Assembly (NCBI GenBank): GCA_000010565.1
Contig: AP009389.1
Location: forward strand, 2,170,001 to 2,234,000
Length of the DNA: 64,000 nucleotides
Direction: 5' to 3'
From: Pelotomaculum thermopropionicum SI
GTDB taxonomy: Bacteria; Bacillota; Desulfotomaculia; Desulfotomaculales; Pelotomaculaceae
A program made the translations under genes and the position numbers. Shown one piece after another: positions 48,261 through 56,878 of the stretch. The stretch's first letter is position 1. The number at the start of each line of letters is the position of its first letter. The notes beneath the pieces are model-generated. The model did no database searches, was not told where the DNA came from, and worked only from the letters and a program-made list of their open reading frames with translations.

Positions 48261-49162
48261 TAGGTTAGGAAATTCACCAGGGAAGGCAGGATGATCCGGG
48301 CGCCGGTGCTTAAGGCGGCCTGGTAGACGTTTTCCTGCATGCTGAAGTCGGTGACTACCTTGGCCAGGTCCACGTCATTAAGCTTGGAAAGCAGGGCTTC
48401 GTAATTGGTTCTTTCCCCGCCGGACTGGGAAGTGGCCGTTTCCAGCCGGTTGGCCTTTGCCCCCAGGGAGGCCCGCAGGTTCAAGATGCCGTTTATTACC
48501 CGGTCGAGCTCGCCCAGGTCGGTATTGCTTACCGCCTGCGTGTCACCGCTGCGCAGGTGCGCCCGCAGGTTGTTTAAAACGGTGAAAATGCCGTTGTCCC
48601 CGGCGGCGGAAGTATCCCCGAATACCTTCTTGCCGTCTATATTGACGATCATCTCCACCTTCTGGCTGATCTCCCACTTCAGCTCACCCTCCTTACCCTC
48701 GTTGCCTTTATATTCCCCATCTGACTCGAAAGGTTTGGTGGTGGTCTTCGTCCCGCCGAAGATATAGCGGCCGGCAAAGTTGGTGTTGGCCAGCTGCACG
48801 ATGTTGTCGAAGATATTGTCTATTTCCTGGGCGATGGCTTCGCGGCTGGTCTGGTCGAGGGTGCCGTTGGCCCCGTACACCGCCTGCTCCCTGGCCCGCT
48901 GGAGGGCATCGGTGACGTTGCCCAGGGTGCTCTCGGTGGTCTCAATCCAGTTCTTGGCGTCGCTGATGTTTTGTTCGTACTGGTCGTGCTGCTTTAAAAC
49001 GGAGTTCAGGGTCACCACCCTGGTGGCAATCATCGGGTCGTCAGAGGTTTTGGACACCACGTGCAGGGAGGACATCTGGTCCTGCAGCTTCTGCAGCCTG
49101 TTCAGGTTCGCCGCCAGGTTGTTTAAAACCGTCTGGGCAATCATTTTGTTAGTCACTCGCAT
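48260..49162 (-). CDS. flgL: Hook-filament junction protein FlgL
   Basis: A 300-residue flagellin-like junction protein: MRVTNKMIAQTVLNNLAANLNRLQKLQDQMSS (first helix), NTNFAGRYIFGGTKTTTKPF (diagnostic), and the C-terminal NDVDLAKVVTDFSMQENVYQAALSTGARII. It connects hook and filament. Confidence 0.95.
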   Translation of the reverse strand: MRVTNKMIAQTVLNNLAANLNRLQKLQDQMSSLHVVSKTSDDPMIATRVVTLNSVLKQHDQYEQNISDAKNWIETTESTLGNVTDALQRAREQAVYGANGTLDQTSREAIAQEIDNIFDNIVQLANTNFAGRYIFGGTKTTTKPFESDGEYKGNEGKEGELKWEISQKVEMIVNIDGKKVFGDTSAAGDNGIFTVLNNLRAHLRSGDTQAVSNTDLGELDRVINGILNLRASLGAKANRLETATSQSGGERTNYEALLSKLNDVDLAKVVTDFSMQENVYQAALSTGARIILPSLVNFLT

Positions 49163-49179
49163 GTTGCTTGCTGCACCTC

Positions 49180-50598
49180 CTAAACGGCCATCCGGTTAAT
49201 CAGCGTGTCCAGCATCTCATCCAGAACGGTTATCACCCGGGCGGCACCCTGGTAGGCATACTGGTACTGGATCAGGCTGGTCATTTCCTCGTCCATGGAT
49301 ACGCCGGATATGGACTCTCTGCGGCTGCTAAGCTGATCCACCAGGGCCTGCTGGTTTTCGGCCATCCGGCTGCTTTCCTGGGTGTCCACCCCCAGCCGGG
49401 CGGTAAGGTTTTTGTAAAAATTGCCGAAGGTTATGCCGCCCAGCCCGGCGATACTCTTGTTCTGAAGCTGGGCTATGAGCAAGGCGTTGGAGCCGTCGCC
49501 CGGCGCGTCGCAGGCTCCGTCCCCGTCAGCATCGCCGGTTGAAGCCGCGGCCACCTTGTTCAGGTCGTTTATAATGTCGCTGTTGACGGCTATATTGGAG
49601 GCTCCTGTGCCGGTAAAATAATTCAATCCGCTGGAGCCGTCCAGGCCATAACCTGCCGAGTGCAGGCCGTTTATTTCGGTTATAAGCGTCGAAGCCAGCC
49701 TGTCCAGGTCGTCCGCGTAGCCCTGCAGCTTGTTCTTGTTCAAGACGTCCTTGATCCCCTGCAGCTGACCGCTCGTAATCTGGTCGTAAGGGCTTTGATC
49801 CCACGGCTGCGGGGGGGTCCAGCCGGTAATCGGTTCTATGGCGGAATAGTCCGTTCCGTCAACCAGGTTGAACGTGCCTATGTCCACTCTGATCGACCCG
49901 TCGGCATTTTCAGCAACTTCAAAGTTGGTCAGCCTGGCCAGCTCGTCCAGGAGCAAATCCCGCCTGTCCAGCAGGTCGTTGGGCTGGTCGCCGGCAACTT
50001 TTATGTTGACGATTTGCTTGTTCAGGTCTGCGATCTGCCTGGCCTTGGAATTTATGTCGTTGATACAGATGTTGGCCAGCTCGCGCTGGTTGGTTTTGAC
50101 GGTTTCCAGCATCTGGTACATATGGTTGAGCCCGTTGGCCAGGGAAACGGAATTCTGCACCAGGGCGGCCCGGATGGGCGAGTTTTCGGCGTTTTTGCTG
50201 AGCTCCTGCCAGCTGTTCCAGAAGTTGGACAAAAGTGTGTTCAGGCCGGTATCGGACGGCTCCATGAAGATGGTCTCCACTTCGCTCAGGGCGTCCCGCT
50301 GGGTTTCCCAGTTGCCCAGGGAACCGGTCTCCGTACGGATTTGGCCGTCCAGGAAGCCGTCCCGGATCCTTTCGATATGCTCGACCGTAACGCCGGTGCC
50401 CACCTGCAGGGCCGCCACGGGCTTCCCCCGGGAAGGCATGGTGTAGGGATCGCTGGCGGCCAGCACCGGCCTCTGCCTGGTAAAGCCGGGCGTATTGGCG
50501 TTGGCCACGTTGTGGCCGCTCACCTCCATCCCGGTCTGCCCCGCAGCCAGCCCCCGGCGGGATATTTCAAGGCTAAAAAAAGTGGATGGCAACATCAA
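49180..50598 (-). CDS. flgK: Hook-filament junction protein FlgK
   Basis: A 472-residue protein with the N-terminal SRRGLAAGQTGMEVSGHNVANANTPGFTRQR and the C-terminal EEMTSLIQYQYAYQGAARVITVLDEMLDTLINRM. The variable centre contains an acidic DADGDGACD loop that could bind calcium. First junction protein on the hook. ATG start near the flgN end (21 bases apart). Confidence 0.96.
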   Translation of the reverse strand: MMLPSTFFSLEISRRGLAAGQTGMEVSGHNVANANTPGFTRQRPVLAASDPYTMPSRGKPVAALQVGTGVTVEHIERIRDGFLDGQIRTETGSLGNWETQRDALSEVETIFMEPSDTGLNTLLSNFWNSWQELSKNAENSPIRAALVQNSVSLANGLNHMYQMLETVKTNQRELANICINDINSKARQIADLNKQIVNIKVAGDQPNDLLDRRDLLLDELARLTNFEVAENADGSIRVDIGTFNLVDGTDYSAIEPITGWTPPQPWDQSPYDQITSGQLQGIKDVLNKNKLQGYADDLDRLASTLITEINGLHSAGYGLDGSSGLNYFTGTGASNIAVNSDIINDLNKVAAASTGDADGDGACDAPGDGSNALLIAQLQNKSIAGLGGITFGNFYKNLTARLGVDTQESSRMAENQQALVDQLSSRRESISGVSMDEEMTSLIQYQYAYQGAARVITVLDEMLDTLINRMAV

Positions 50599-50619
50599 CC
50601 ACCTCTTGCAATAAATTGG

Positions 50620-51120
50620 TTAAACGCTTTTATTTAAAACGGGGTTAAGCTGCAGCCCGCCGTGCAGTTCGCCTTTTTCGCCGTAGCACCTGCCGGCCGC
50701 GCCGGAACTAAGGATCTGGATCAGCTTTTCATTTATTTTTAGAATTTTTCTTACAAGCAGCGCGCAAAAGGAGTTAATTTCTTTTAAGTTTTCTATCTTA
50801 TGCCGCAGGTCCGCGCATGCTTCCTGCAGCGAAGGCCTCAATTCAGCAGGAGCATATGGCAAAAGGTCATTTAAAGATGCGCCGCTTTTAATGTTCAGGC
50901 TGCCTTCCAGGGCATGCTGGATTAAAAGGCGCTCTTCCTCCAGTTTTTTTAACTGCGCCGCAAAAACCTCCTGCTCCGCCGTAATACTGCGCACCCGGGC
51001 CAAATCGTTTTCCTTCAAAGCCTCAATTTGAGCTTCGCCGGCAGCCAGGCAGCGGCCGAGCACCTCTCCCTGCGCCAGCAAACACCTGTAAAGCTCTTCA
51101 AACAAGCTGCCAGCAGCCAT
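50620..51120 (-). CDS. flgN: FlgK/FlgL export chaperone FlgN
   Basis: A helical protein of about 166 residues (LFEELYRCLLAQGEVLGRCLAAGEAQIEALKENDLARVRSITAEQEVFAAQLKKLEEER in outline) with the FlgN-family pattern, encoded just before flgK as usual. ATG 51120 is preferred; a GTG two codons earlier is possible. Confidence 0.88.
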   Translation of the reverse strand: MAAGSLFEELYRCLLAQGEVLGRCLAAGEAQIEALKENDLARVRSITAEQEVFAAQLKKLEEERLLIQHALEGSLNIKSGASLNDLLPYAPAELRPSLQEACADLRHKIENLKEINSFCALLVRKILKINEKLIQILSSGAAGRCYGEKGELHGGLQLNPVLNKSV

Positions 51121-51134
51121 ACACACTTACCGCC

Positions 51135-51428
51135 TTAAATTTTTTTATCCAGAGCCTTTTCTTCCAGAATGCCGGCGGCAATCCTCCCGGCATCCGGCTT
51201 ATAAGAGCCTTCATTAACTCTCCGCCGCAAAGACTCCACCAGGTCCTTCCGCACCTCCGGAAGCTCCGCCAGGGCGGACAGATAAAACCGCATCTTTTTT
51301 GCGGCCGGGGAAATTTCCAGGCTATCTGAAACCGGTGCGGCGCCCCGCCCGGCATCTGCCTTTTTACTTTTAAGCTGGCCGGCGTACGCGCGCAGAACAT
51401 CGGTAACGCCGGTACCGTTTACTTTCAT
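51135..51428 (-). CDS. flgM: Anti-sigma28 factor FlgM
   Basis: A 97-residue protein: disordered N-terminal half, then SDSLEISPAAKKMRFYLSALAELPEVRKDLVESLRRRVNEGSYKPDAGRIAAGILE in outline, the FlgM sigma28-binding helices. FlgM keeps sigma28 inactive until it is exported through the finished hook. It has its own sigma28 promoter. Confidence 0.93.
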   Translation of the reverse strand: MKVNGTGVTDVLRAYAGQLKSKKADAGRGAAPVSDSLEISPAAKKMRFYLSALAELPEVRKDLVESLRRRVNEGSYKPDAGRIAAGILEEKALDKKI

Positions 51429-51463
51429 CTGGCATCACCCTGTAAAAAAACCTTGCTAAAAAA

Positions 51464-51491
51464 GTATCGACAGGACCGGGGCCCAACTTTA
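51464..51491 (-). promoter_or_regulatory. Sigma28 promoter of flgM
   Basis: TAAA (51488-51491, overlapping the cheB stop codon), 16 bases, GTCGATAC (51464-51471; six of eight). Same spacing as the flagellin promoter. Confidence 0.6.
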
Positions 51492-52532
51492 GAGCATGGA
51501 AATAATTTCAGGAGCAATCTGCGGCAAAGGCACAATCCGGTCGACCACGCCGGCCTCAATGGCGGCGCGCGGCATTCCGAAAACAACGCAGGTGCTCTCG
51601 TCTTCGGCAATGGTCCGCCCGTTGCGCAGCTTGATTTCTTTCATCCCTTCCGTGCCGTCGCGGCCCATCCCGGTCATCACCACGCCGATCACGGCATCGC
51701 CGAACACTTGCGCCGCCGAGGTCATCACGCCGTCCACCGACGGGCGGAAGCCTCCCGGCGGCAGGGGCCTGCTTCCTTTGTCCAGCGCTACCGTGGCGCC
51801 GCCCGGCCCGCCGCGAAAAATCAAATCATAACCCGCCGGGGCCACCAGAACCCGGCCCGGAGCTACGGCATCCCCGGATTCGGCGTGGGTAACGGGCAAC
51901 CGGGCGCGCCTGGCCAGATGTTCCGCCAGAGGCCTGGAAAAACCCGCCGGGATGTGCTGCACGACCACCACGGCGGCGGGAAAGTCTTTCGGCAGGGCGG
52001 GAATGACGGTCTGGAGGGCGGCGGGCCCCCCCGTAGAGGTCCCTATCACCACCAGGCGTGCCCTGCCGGACCGGGCCGCAGAAGTCATAACAGCAGGAGC
52101 GGCCCGTGCTGCCAAAGTTCTCCGGGCCGCCCTGGCCTTGTAAAGGGCCGCAGCTTTTATTTTCCTGGCCAGCTCCGTCACCATCGGCTCCAGGGCCGGC
52201 GGGCTGGCCGGCTTCGTGACAAAGTCAAAGGCGCCAAGCGCCAGGGCTTCTATGGTGGCCCTGGCCCCCGTATAAGTCTGGGTGCTGAACATGATCACCG
52301 GCAGTGGGCACTCCCGCATTATCCGGCGCAGGGCCGAAAGGCCGTCCAGCACCGGCATCTCAACGTCCATGGTTACCACGTCGGGCTTGAGCGCCGCGAT
52401 TTTGGAAAGGGCGTCGCTGCCGTTTACGGCCGTTCCCACCACCTGGAGGTCCGGAAAGCTGCCCAGCAGCCTGGTGACCAGTTGCCTTATCAGGGCGGAA
52501 TCATCAACAACCAGTACCTTAACCGGCGGCAT
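51489..52532 (-). CDS. cheB: Chemoreceptor methylesterase/deamidase CheB
   Basis: A 347-residue two-domain protein. The receiver domain (VLVVDDSALIRQL, phospho-Asp in VVTMDVEMPVLDG) precedes the methylesterase with the catalytic triad Ser in VIGTSTGGPAALQ, His in VVVVQHIPAGFS and Asp in VVMTGMGRDGTEG. The linker is about 35 residues, Ala/Arg-rich. ATG 52532 overlaps the cheA end; the upstream frame (17 codons, Cys/Arg-rich) is cheA antiphase and I leave it out. Confidence 0.95.
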   Translation of the reverse strand: MPPVKVLVVDDSALIRQLVTRLLGSFPDLQVVGTAVNGSDALSKIAALKPDVVTMDVEMPVLDGLSALRRIMRECPLPVIMFSTQTYTGARATIEALALGAFDFVTKPASPPALEPMVTELARKIKAAALYKARAARRTLAARAAPAVMTSAARSGRARLVVIGTSTGGPAALQTVIPALPKDFPAAVVVVQHIPAGFSRPLAEHLARRARLPVTHAESGDAVAPGRVLVAPAGYDLIFRGGPGGATVALDKGSRPLPPGGFRPSVDGVMTSAAQVFGDAVIGVVMTGMGRDGTEGMKEIKLRNGRTIAEDESTCVVFGMPRAAIEAGVVDRIVPLPQIAPEIISML

Positions 52533-54579
52533 AGGCTGCCTCCTCGAAGCCGATTTCCTGCAACAGACCCCGCACATCCACAATCAGGGCCACCTGGCCG
52601 TCCCCCAGGATGGTGGCGCCGGAAATGCACGGCACCTTGCCCAGGTAGTCCCCGAGGGACTTGATAACTATTTCCAGTTCGCCCACCAGCCTGTCTACAA
52701 TAACGCCCACCTTTTTCTCTCCAACGCCGAGCACCACGATAAACAGGCGGGCCTCTTCGCCGCAGCTTTCCACGCCGAATATTTCGGAAAGGCGTACCAG
52801 GGGCAGGATATTACCCCTGACCAGGATGACCTCGCTGTGCTTCACCTTTTTAATTTCTGAAACCTGGGCGCTTATAGTCTCCACCACGTTGGCAAGAGGG
52901 AAGGCGTACTGCTCGTTCCCCAGCCCCACCATTAGGGCCCGGATGATGGCCAGGGTCAAAGGCAGTTTAATCGTAAAGGTGGTCCCAGCCCCTACCGTAC
53001 TGGCAACCTCCACAGTCCCGTTAATCTGCTCAATCTGGGTGCGGACGACGTCCATGCCTACGCCGCGCCCGGACAGGTCGCTTACCTCAGCAGCGGTAGA
53101 AAAGCCGGGCATAAAGATCAGGTTCATGGCTTCCCGGTCGTTCATCCGCTCCGCCGCCTCCCGGTCCAAAAGGCCTTTTTCCAGCGCCTTGGCGCGCAGG
53201 CGGGCCGGGTCGATGCCCCTGCCGTCGTCCTGGACGGTGATGATAATGTGGTTCTCCATATATGAAGCCTTAAGTTTAAGGGTGCCGGCCCTTGGCTTGC
53301 CCATCGCGGCCCTTTCTTCAGGCCCTTCAATGCCGTGATCTACCGCGTTCCGGATCAGGTGGATGAGGGGATCGCCGATAACTTCGATGATGTTCCGGTC
53401 CAGTTCGGTTTCGTGCCCCTCCACAATGAAGTTGATTTCCTTGCCCATCTTCTGGGCCAGGTCGCGCACCATGCGCGGAAACCGGTTGAACACCTGGGCT
53501 ACGGGGAGCATCCTGGCCTTCATGATTTGTTCCTGAAGGTCGCTGGTCACCTGGCCAAGGTGAGCCGAAATTTCGTTTAAATTTTCAACCAGTTGGGCTG
53601 AGCCGGCGCCAAAGCGGCCTTCGAAAATCTCTGCAAAGCGGTTCAGCCTGGTCCGGTCGATAACCAGTTCGCCGACAAGATTCATCAGCGTGTCCAGCCT
53701 CTGCACGTCAACCCGCACGGTCTGCACCAGCTTGACTTCGGCCTGCTCCCCCTTTGCCGCCTGTTCCGGCTTATTGTTCTGAGATTCGGCAGCAAACTGT
53801 TTCGGGGCACCGGACTCGGCCTTTAAAACCACCCTTTCCAGTTCGGCCTCTGCCACTTCCGATACGGTCAATAAAAGATTCCGCACCCGGCCGGGGTCCT
53901 CTTTGGTCAGCAGGACTACCCTGAATGCAAAATCAAACCTGCCTTCCTGCAGATCTTCGGCCGGCGGCTCGCATTTGATCACTTCGCCGACCTGGGAAAG
54001 CGTTTCAAACAGCAAAAAGGCCCGCGCCGATTTCATCTGGCAGCCGCGATCCAGTTCCACGCGCACCCAGTAAGCCTGAAACCCTTTTACTTCCGCTTCG
54101 CGGATAACTTCCTCCTCAACATCCTGGAGTTCTCCGCTTATACCGCCCTCCACCCGGCCGGCCTGGTCCGGCCCGGCCTCCGCCGTTTCGCCGGACGGCG
54201 CGCCCAGTTCCTGGCATTGCCTCAGCTTCTCAATCACGCCTTCCACATCGACGGCAACTTCTTTGCCCAAAACCTCGTCCCTTAGCGCCTGCAGGGTGTC
54301 CAGGGCCAGAAATAGCGTATCCACCAGCGGGGCGGACACCGGGAGGAGCCCTTTCCGCATCTGGTCAAAGAGGTTTTCCATTTCATGGGTGAGGGAAGCC
54401 ATTTTTTCATAGCCCATAACCGCAGAAGAACCTTTTATGGTATGAGCGGCGCGAAAAATTTCCTGGAGAGCCTCCTCGCTTCCCCCCTCCCTCTCAAGCA
54501 CCAGGATGTTTTCATTCAGGCACTGGATCTTTTCCTCCAGCTCATCCAGGAATACGCCAATTTCCGCCTCAGAAAACAT
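52519..54579 (-). CDS. cheA: Chemotaxis histidine kinase CheA
   Basis: A 686-residue kinase. P1: phospho-His46 in FRAAHTIKGSSAVMGYE. P2-like segments (about 155-255). P3 dimerisation near 290-350 (TLMNLVGELVIDRTRLNRF). P4 ATPase: N box HLIRNAVDHGIEGPEERA, G1 VQDDGRGIDPARLRAKA, GFSTAAEVSDLSGRGVGMDVV. P5 CheW-like domain to the end. It phosphorylates CheY and CheB under receptor control. Receptors are not encoded in the window. Confidence 0.96.
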   Translation of the reverse strand: MFSEAEIGVFLDELEEKIQCLNENILVLEREGGSEEALQEIFRAAHTIKGSSAVMGYEKMASLTHEMENLFDQMRKGLLPVSAPLVDTLFLALDTLQALRDEVLGKEVAVDVEGVIEKLRQCQELGAPSGETAEAGPDQAGRVEGGISGELQDVEEEVIREAEVKGFQAYWVRVELDRGCQMKSARAFLLFETLSQVGEVIKCEPPAEDLQEGRFDFAFRVVLLTKEDPGRVRNLLLTVSEVAEAELERVVLKAESGAPKQFAAESQNNKPEQAAKGEQAEVKLVQTVRVDVQRLDTLMNLVGELVIDRTRLNRFAEIFEGRFGAGSAQLVENLNEISAHLGQVTSDLQEQIMKARMLPVAQVFNRFPRMVRDLAQKMGKEINFIVEGHETELDRNIIEVIGDPLIHLIRNAVDHGIEGPEERAAMGKPRAGTLKLKASYMENHIIITVQDDGRGIDPARLRAKALEKGLLDREAAERMNDREAMNLIFMPGFSTAAEVSDLSGRGVGMDVVRTQIEQINGTVEVASTVGAGTTFTIKLPLTLAIIRALMVGLGNEQYAFPLANVVETISAQVSEIKKVKHSEVILVRGNILPLVRLSEIFGVESCGEEARLFIVVLGVGEKKVGVIVDRLVGELEIVIKSLGDYLGKVPCISGATILGDGQVALIVDVRGLLQEIGFEEAAYAAG

Positions 54580-54592
54580 TATGACGCCACCC

Positions 54593-55084
54593 CTAAGCCG
54601 TTTCTAATACAAACCCGTTCAGCTCGCTTTTTTCCTGCTCGTAAAGTATTTTGTCCAGGTTGAGCAGGATGATCAGCCTGCTGTCCAGAATGGCAATGCC
54701 CCTCAGGTAAGCCGCGCTGATGCCGTGGATCATCGGCGGGGGCGGCTCAATGCTGTCGGCCGGCACGCGCAAAACCTCGGATACCGCGTCGACAATCATG
54801 CCAATGGTATTCCCGCCAACGTCCACAATGATAATCCTGCTGGCGCCCGTCCTTTCAGAAACCTCCAGGTTAAACCTCTTGCACAGGTCGATCACCGGAA
54901 TGATCTTGCCCCGCAAATTTATGACCCCTTCTACAAAATCAGGAGTGCGGGGGACTCTGGTGATAGTTTCCATCCTGATGATCTCATAAACCGAAGCTAT
55001 GCCTATTCCGTATGTCTGTTCGGCAAGCTGAAATACGACCAATTGTTCTTCCCTGCTGCCTGCCTCTTTTTCTTCATTAGCCAT
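54593..55084 (-). CDS. cheW: Chemotaxis coupling protein CheW
   Basis: A 163-residue protein with the CheW barrel motifs QLVVFQLAEQTYGIGIASVYEI, RVPRTPDFVEGVINLRGKIIPVIDL and YLRGIAILDSRLIILLNLDKIL. It joins receptors to CheA. Located directly before cheA. Confidence 0.96.
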   Translation of the reverse strand: MANEEKEAGSREEQLVVFQLAEQTYGIGIASVYEIIRMETITRVPRTPDFVEGVINLRGKIIPVIDLCKRFNLEVSERTGASRIIIVDVGGNTIGMIVDAVSEVLRVPADSIEPPPPMIHGISAAYLRGIAILDSRLIILLNLDKILYEQEKSELNGFVLETA

Positions 55085-55108
55085 TACAGTCGCCTCCCTG
55101 GTTTATTT

Positions 55109-55876
55109 TTACGGCTTAACCGCCATTGGTTCGGCCGTTTCGTACTTGCTCCTCAAAATGACCAGATCCACCCGCCTGTTTTGCTGGCGGTGCTCCGCCG
55201 AATCGTTGGGCATTCGCGGCCTGAACTCGCCGTAACCCGTAGCCGAAAGGCGCTCGGGCGGGAAGTTCAACTTATGGATGAGCTCCTGCACCACGCTGGT
55301 GGCCCTGGCCACGGAAAGCTCCCAGTTGGAAGGGAATTCCCTGGTATTGATGGGCAGGTTGTCAGTATGGCCCTCCACCCTGATGTAGTTTGGAGCTTTT
55401 AGCAATATCTTCCCAATCTTGCCCACCGTTTCCTGCGCTTCCGGTGTCAGTCTGGCCGAGCCCAGGGGGAAAAGGGCTACGTCCAGAAAGCTCAAGACCA
55501 GGCCCCGCTCTTCCAGGTTAACGCTTACCCTCCCGGTCAGCCCGTTTTGCTCAATGTACTCCTGCAGTTCTCTCCTTAAACTCTCCAGATCGGCTGCCTC
55601 GGCCGCAGCCTGGCCCAGGTCCGCGGGCAGCGAACTGCCGGATACACCCGGCGCCAGGGAGGCGCCCGGCTCGGTCATGACCGACTGCCCGCCCCCCATG
55701 GCACTGGCCAGGGACATGGCAATAGCCTTAAATTTTCTGGCGTTAATGCTGCTTAAGGAATACATCACCACAAAAAAGATCATCAGCAGGGTGATTAAAT
55801 CCGAATACGTAAGCAGCCATCTTTCGTGGCCGGCCTTGCCGGACTTTTGCGACTGCCCCTGTTTTTTCCTTATCAT
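55109..55876 (-). CDS. motB: Stator protein MotB
   Basis: A 255-residue protein. A basic N-terminus and one membrane helix carry the proton-accepting Asp (RWLLTYSDLITLLMIFFVVMYSLSS); the OmpA-like peptidoglycan-binding domain contains IRVEGHTDNLPINTREFPSNWELSVARA and ATGYGEFRPRMPNDSAEHRQQNRRVDLVI. With MotA it forms the torque-generating stator. The YSDLITLL sequence fits a proton-type MotB, though ion specificity is not certain from this alone. Confidence 0.95.
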   Translation of the reverse strand: MIRKKQGQSQKSGKAGHERWLLTYSDLITLLMIFFVVMYSLSSINARKFKAIAMSLASAMGGGQSVMTEPGASLAPGVSGSSLPADLGQAAAEAADLESLRRELQEYIEQNGLTGRVSVNLEERGLVLSFLDVALFPLGSARLTPEAQETVGKIGKILLKAPNYIRVEGHTDNLPINTREFPSNWELSVARATSVVQELIHKLNFPPERLSATGYGEFRPRMPNDSAEHRQQNRRVDLVILRSKYETAEPMAVKP

Positions 55877-56665
55877 TTACTCTTCTTCCTTTTCCTGCCC
55901 TTCCTCTTCCTTGAAGCGCCCTTTGGGTTTTAAAAAGGCGGTCAGCCTTTCCCGGATTAAAATGGGGTTGTAGCCGGCCTGGATGGACATAATTCCTTCC
56001 AGCATCATTTCCCGCAGCATGATTTCCTTCTTGCTCATATTTTTTAGCTTGTCGGCAATTGGGAGCCAAAATACGTTAGCCGACCCGACACCGTACAGGG
56101 TGGCAATGAAGGCCAGGGCAATTGAAGGGCCGAGGGTTTCGGGGCTTTCCAGGTTGCTTAATACGTGCACCAGCCCCATCACCGTACCCAGGATGCCCAT
56201 GGTCGGCGCATACCCGCCGGCCGCCTCAAAAATACTGGCGCTGCTGTGGTGGCGCTCCTGAATGGCGTACATCTCCGTCTCCATAATCCGGCGGACCAGC
56301 TCCGGATCGGTGCCGTCCACCACCAGTTGTATTCCCTTGCGCATAAAGGCGTCGCCGATCTGGGGAAGCTGGTTTTCCAGGTACAGCAATCCCTCCCGGC
56401 GCACCTTGTCGGCCAGGCCGACTATTTGCTCGATTAAAGCCACCTCATCCGGCAGTTTCTGAAACAAAATAACTTTGAACAACCTGGGCACGGCTGCCAG
56501 TTCGTTAAAAGAAAAACTCACAATGGTCGCCCCAATGGTACCTCCGAAAACAATTAAAGCAGCGGTTGGCTTTAGAAGCGCCATAATGTGCCCGCCGTCC
56601 AGAACAAAGGCTGCTACAAGAGAAACCACAGCAATTGCAAGACCTACAAGTGAGGTTAATTCCAC
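55877..56665 (-). CDS. motA: Stator protein MotA
   Basis: A 262-residue, four-helix membrane protein with GTIGATIVSFSFNELAAVPRLF, the cytoplasmic loop charges (RREGLLYLENQLPQI), AAGGYAPTMGILGTVMGLVHVL and ALAFIATLYGVGSANVFWLPIA. The tail is Glu/Lys-rich. GTG start. First gene of the motAB-cheWAB group; I could not identify a convincing sigma28 box upstream. Confidence 0.95.
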   Translation of the reverse strand: MELTSLVGLAIAVVSLVAAFVLDGGHIMALLKPTAALIVFGGTIGATIVSFSFNELAAVPRLFKVILFQKLPDEVALIEQIVGLADKVRREGLLYLENQLPQIGDAFMRKGIQLVVDGTDPELVRRIMETEMYAIQERHHSSASIFEAAGGYAPTMGILGTVMGLVHVLSNLESPETLGPSIALAFIATLYGVGSANVFWLPIADKLKNMSKKEIMLREMMLEGIMSIQAGYNPILIRERLTAFLKPKGRFKEEEGQEKEEE

Positions 56666-56837
56666 TCTGTGACCCCTTCCGTCGGCAAAAGTAAGAGCAA
56701 AATTTTTATACTTTTTTCGACAGGCACCTAAAATATTCCTTTATAACTGGAGAAATTTTCTTTTAACAGACACTCTTTTTAAATATTCGTCGGCTCTTCA
56801 GCCCTTTTTATTAACACCTTTTAACTTTAAAAATTGC

Positions 56838-56864
56838 AAAAAAAAAATAAGCCGTTAAAACGGC
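56838..56864 (-). terminator. Terminator after hflX
   Basis: GCCGTT/AACGGC inverted repeat (56851-56864) followed on the minus strand by TTATTTTTTTTTT. It separates hflX from the motA transcript. Confidence 0.75.
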
Positions 56865-56878
56865 CCTGGTTACGCTTG

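Noticed and set aside
56666-56878. Sigma28 promoter before motA
   Set aside because: GCCGACGA with a TAAA 12 bases away has the wrong spacing, and it overlaps the hflX terminator area; too weak to list.
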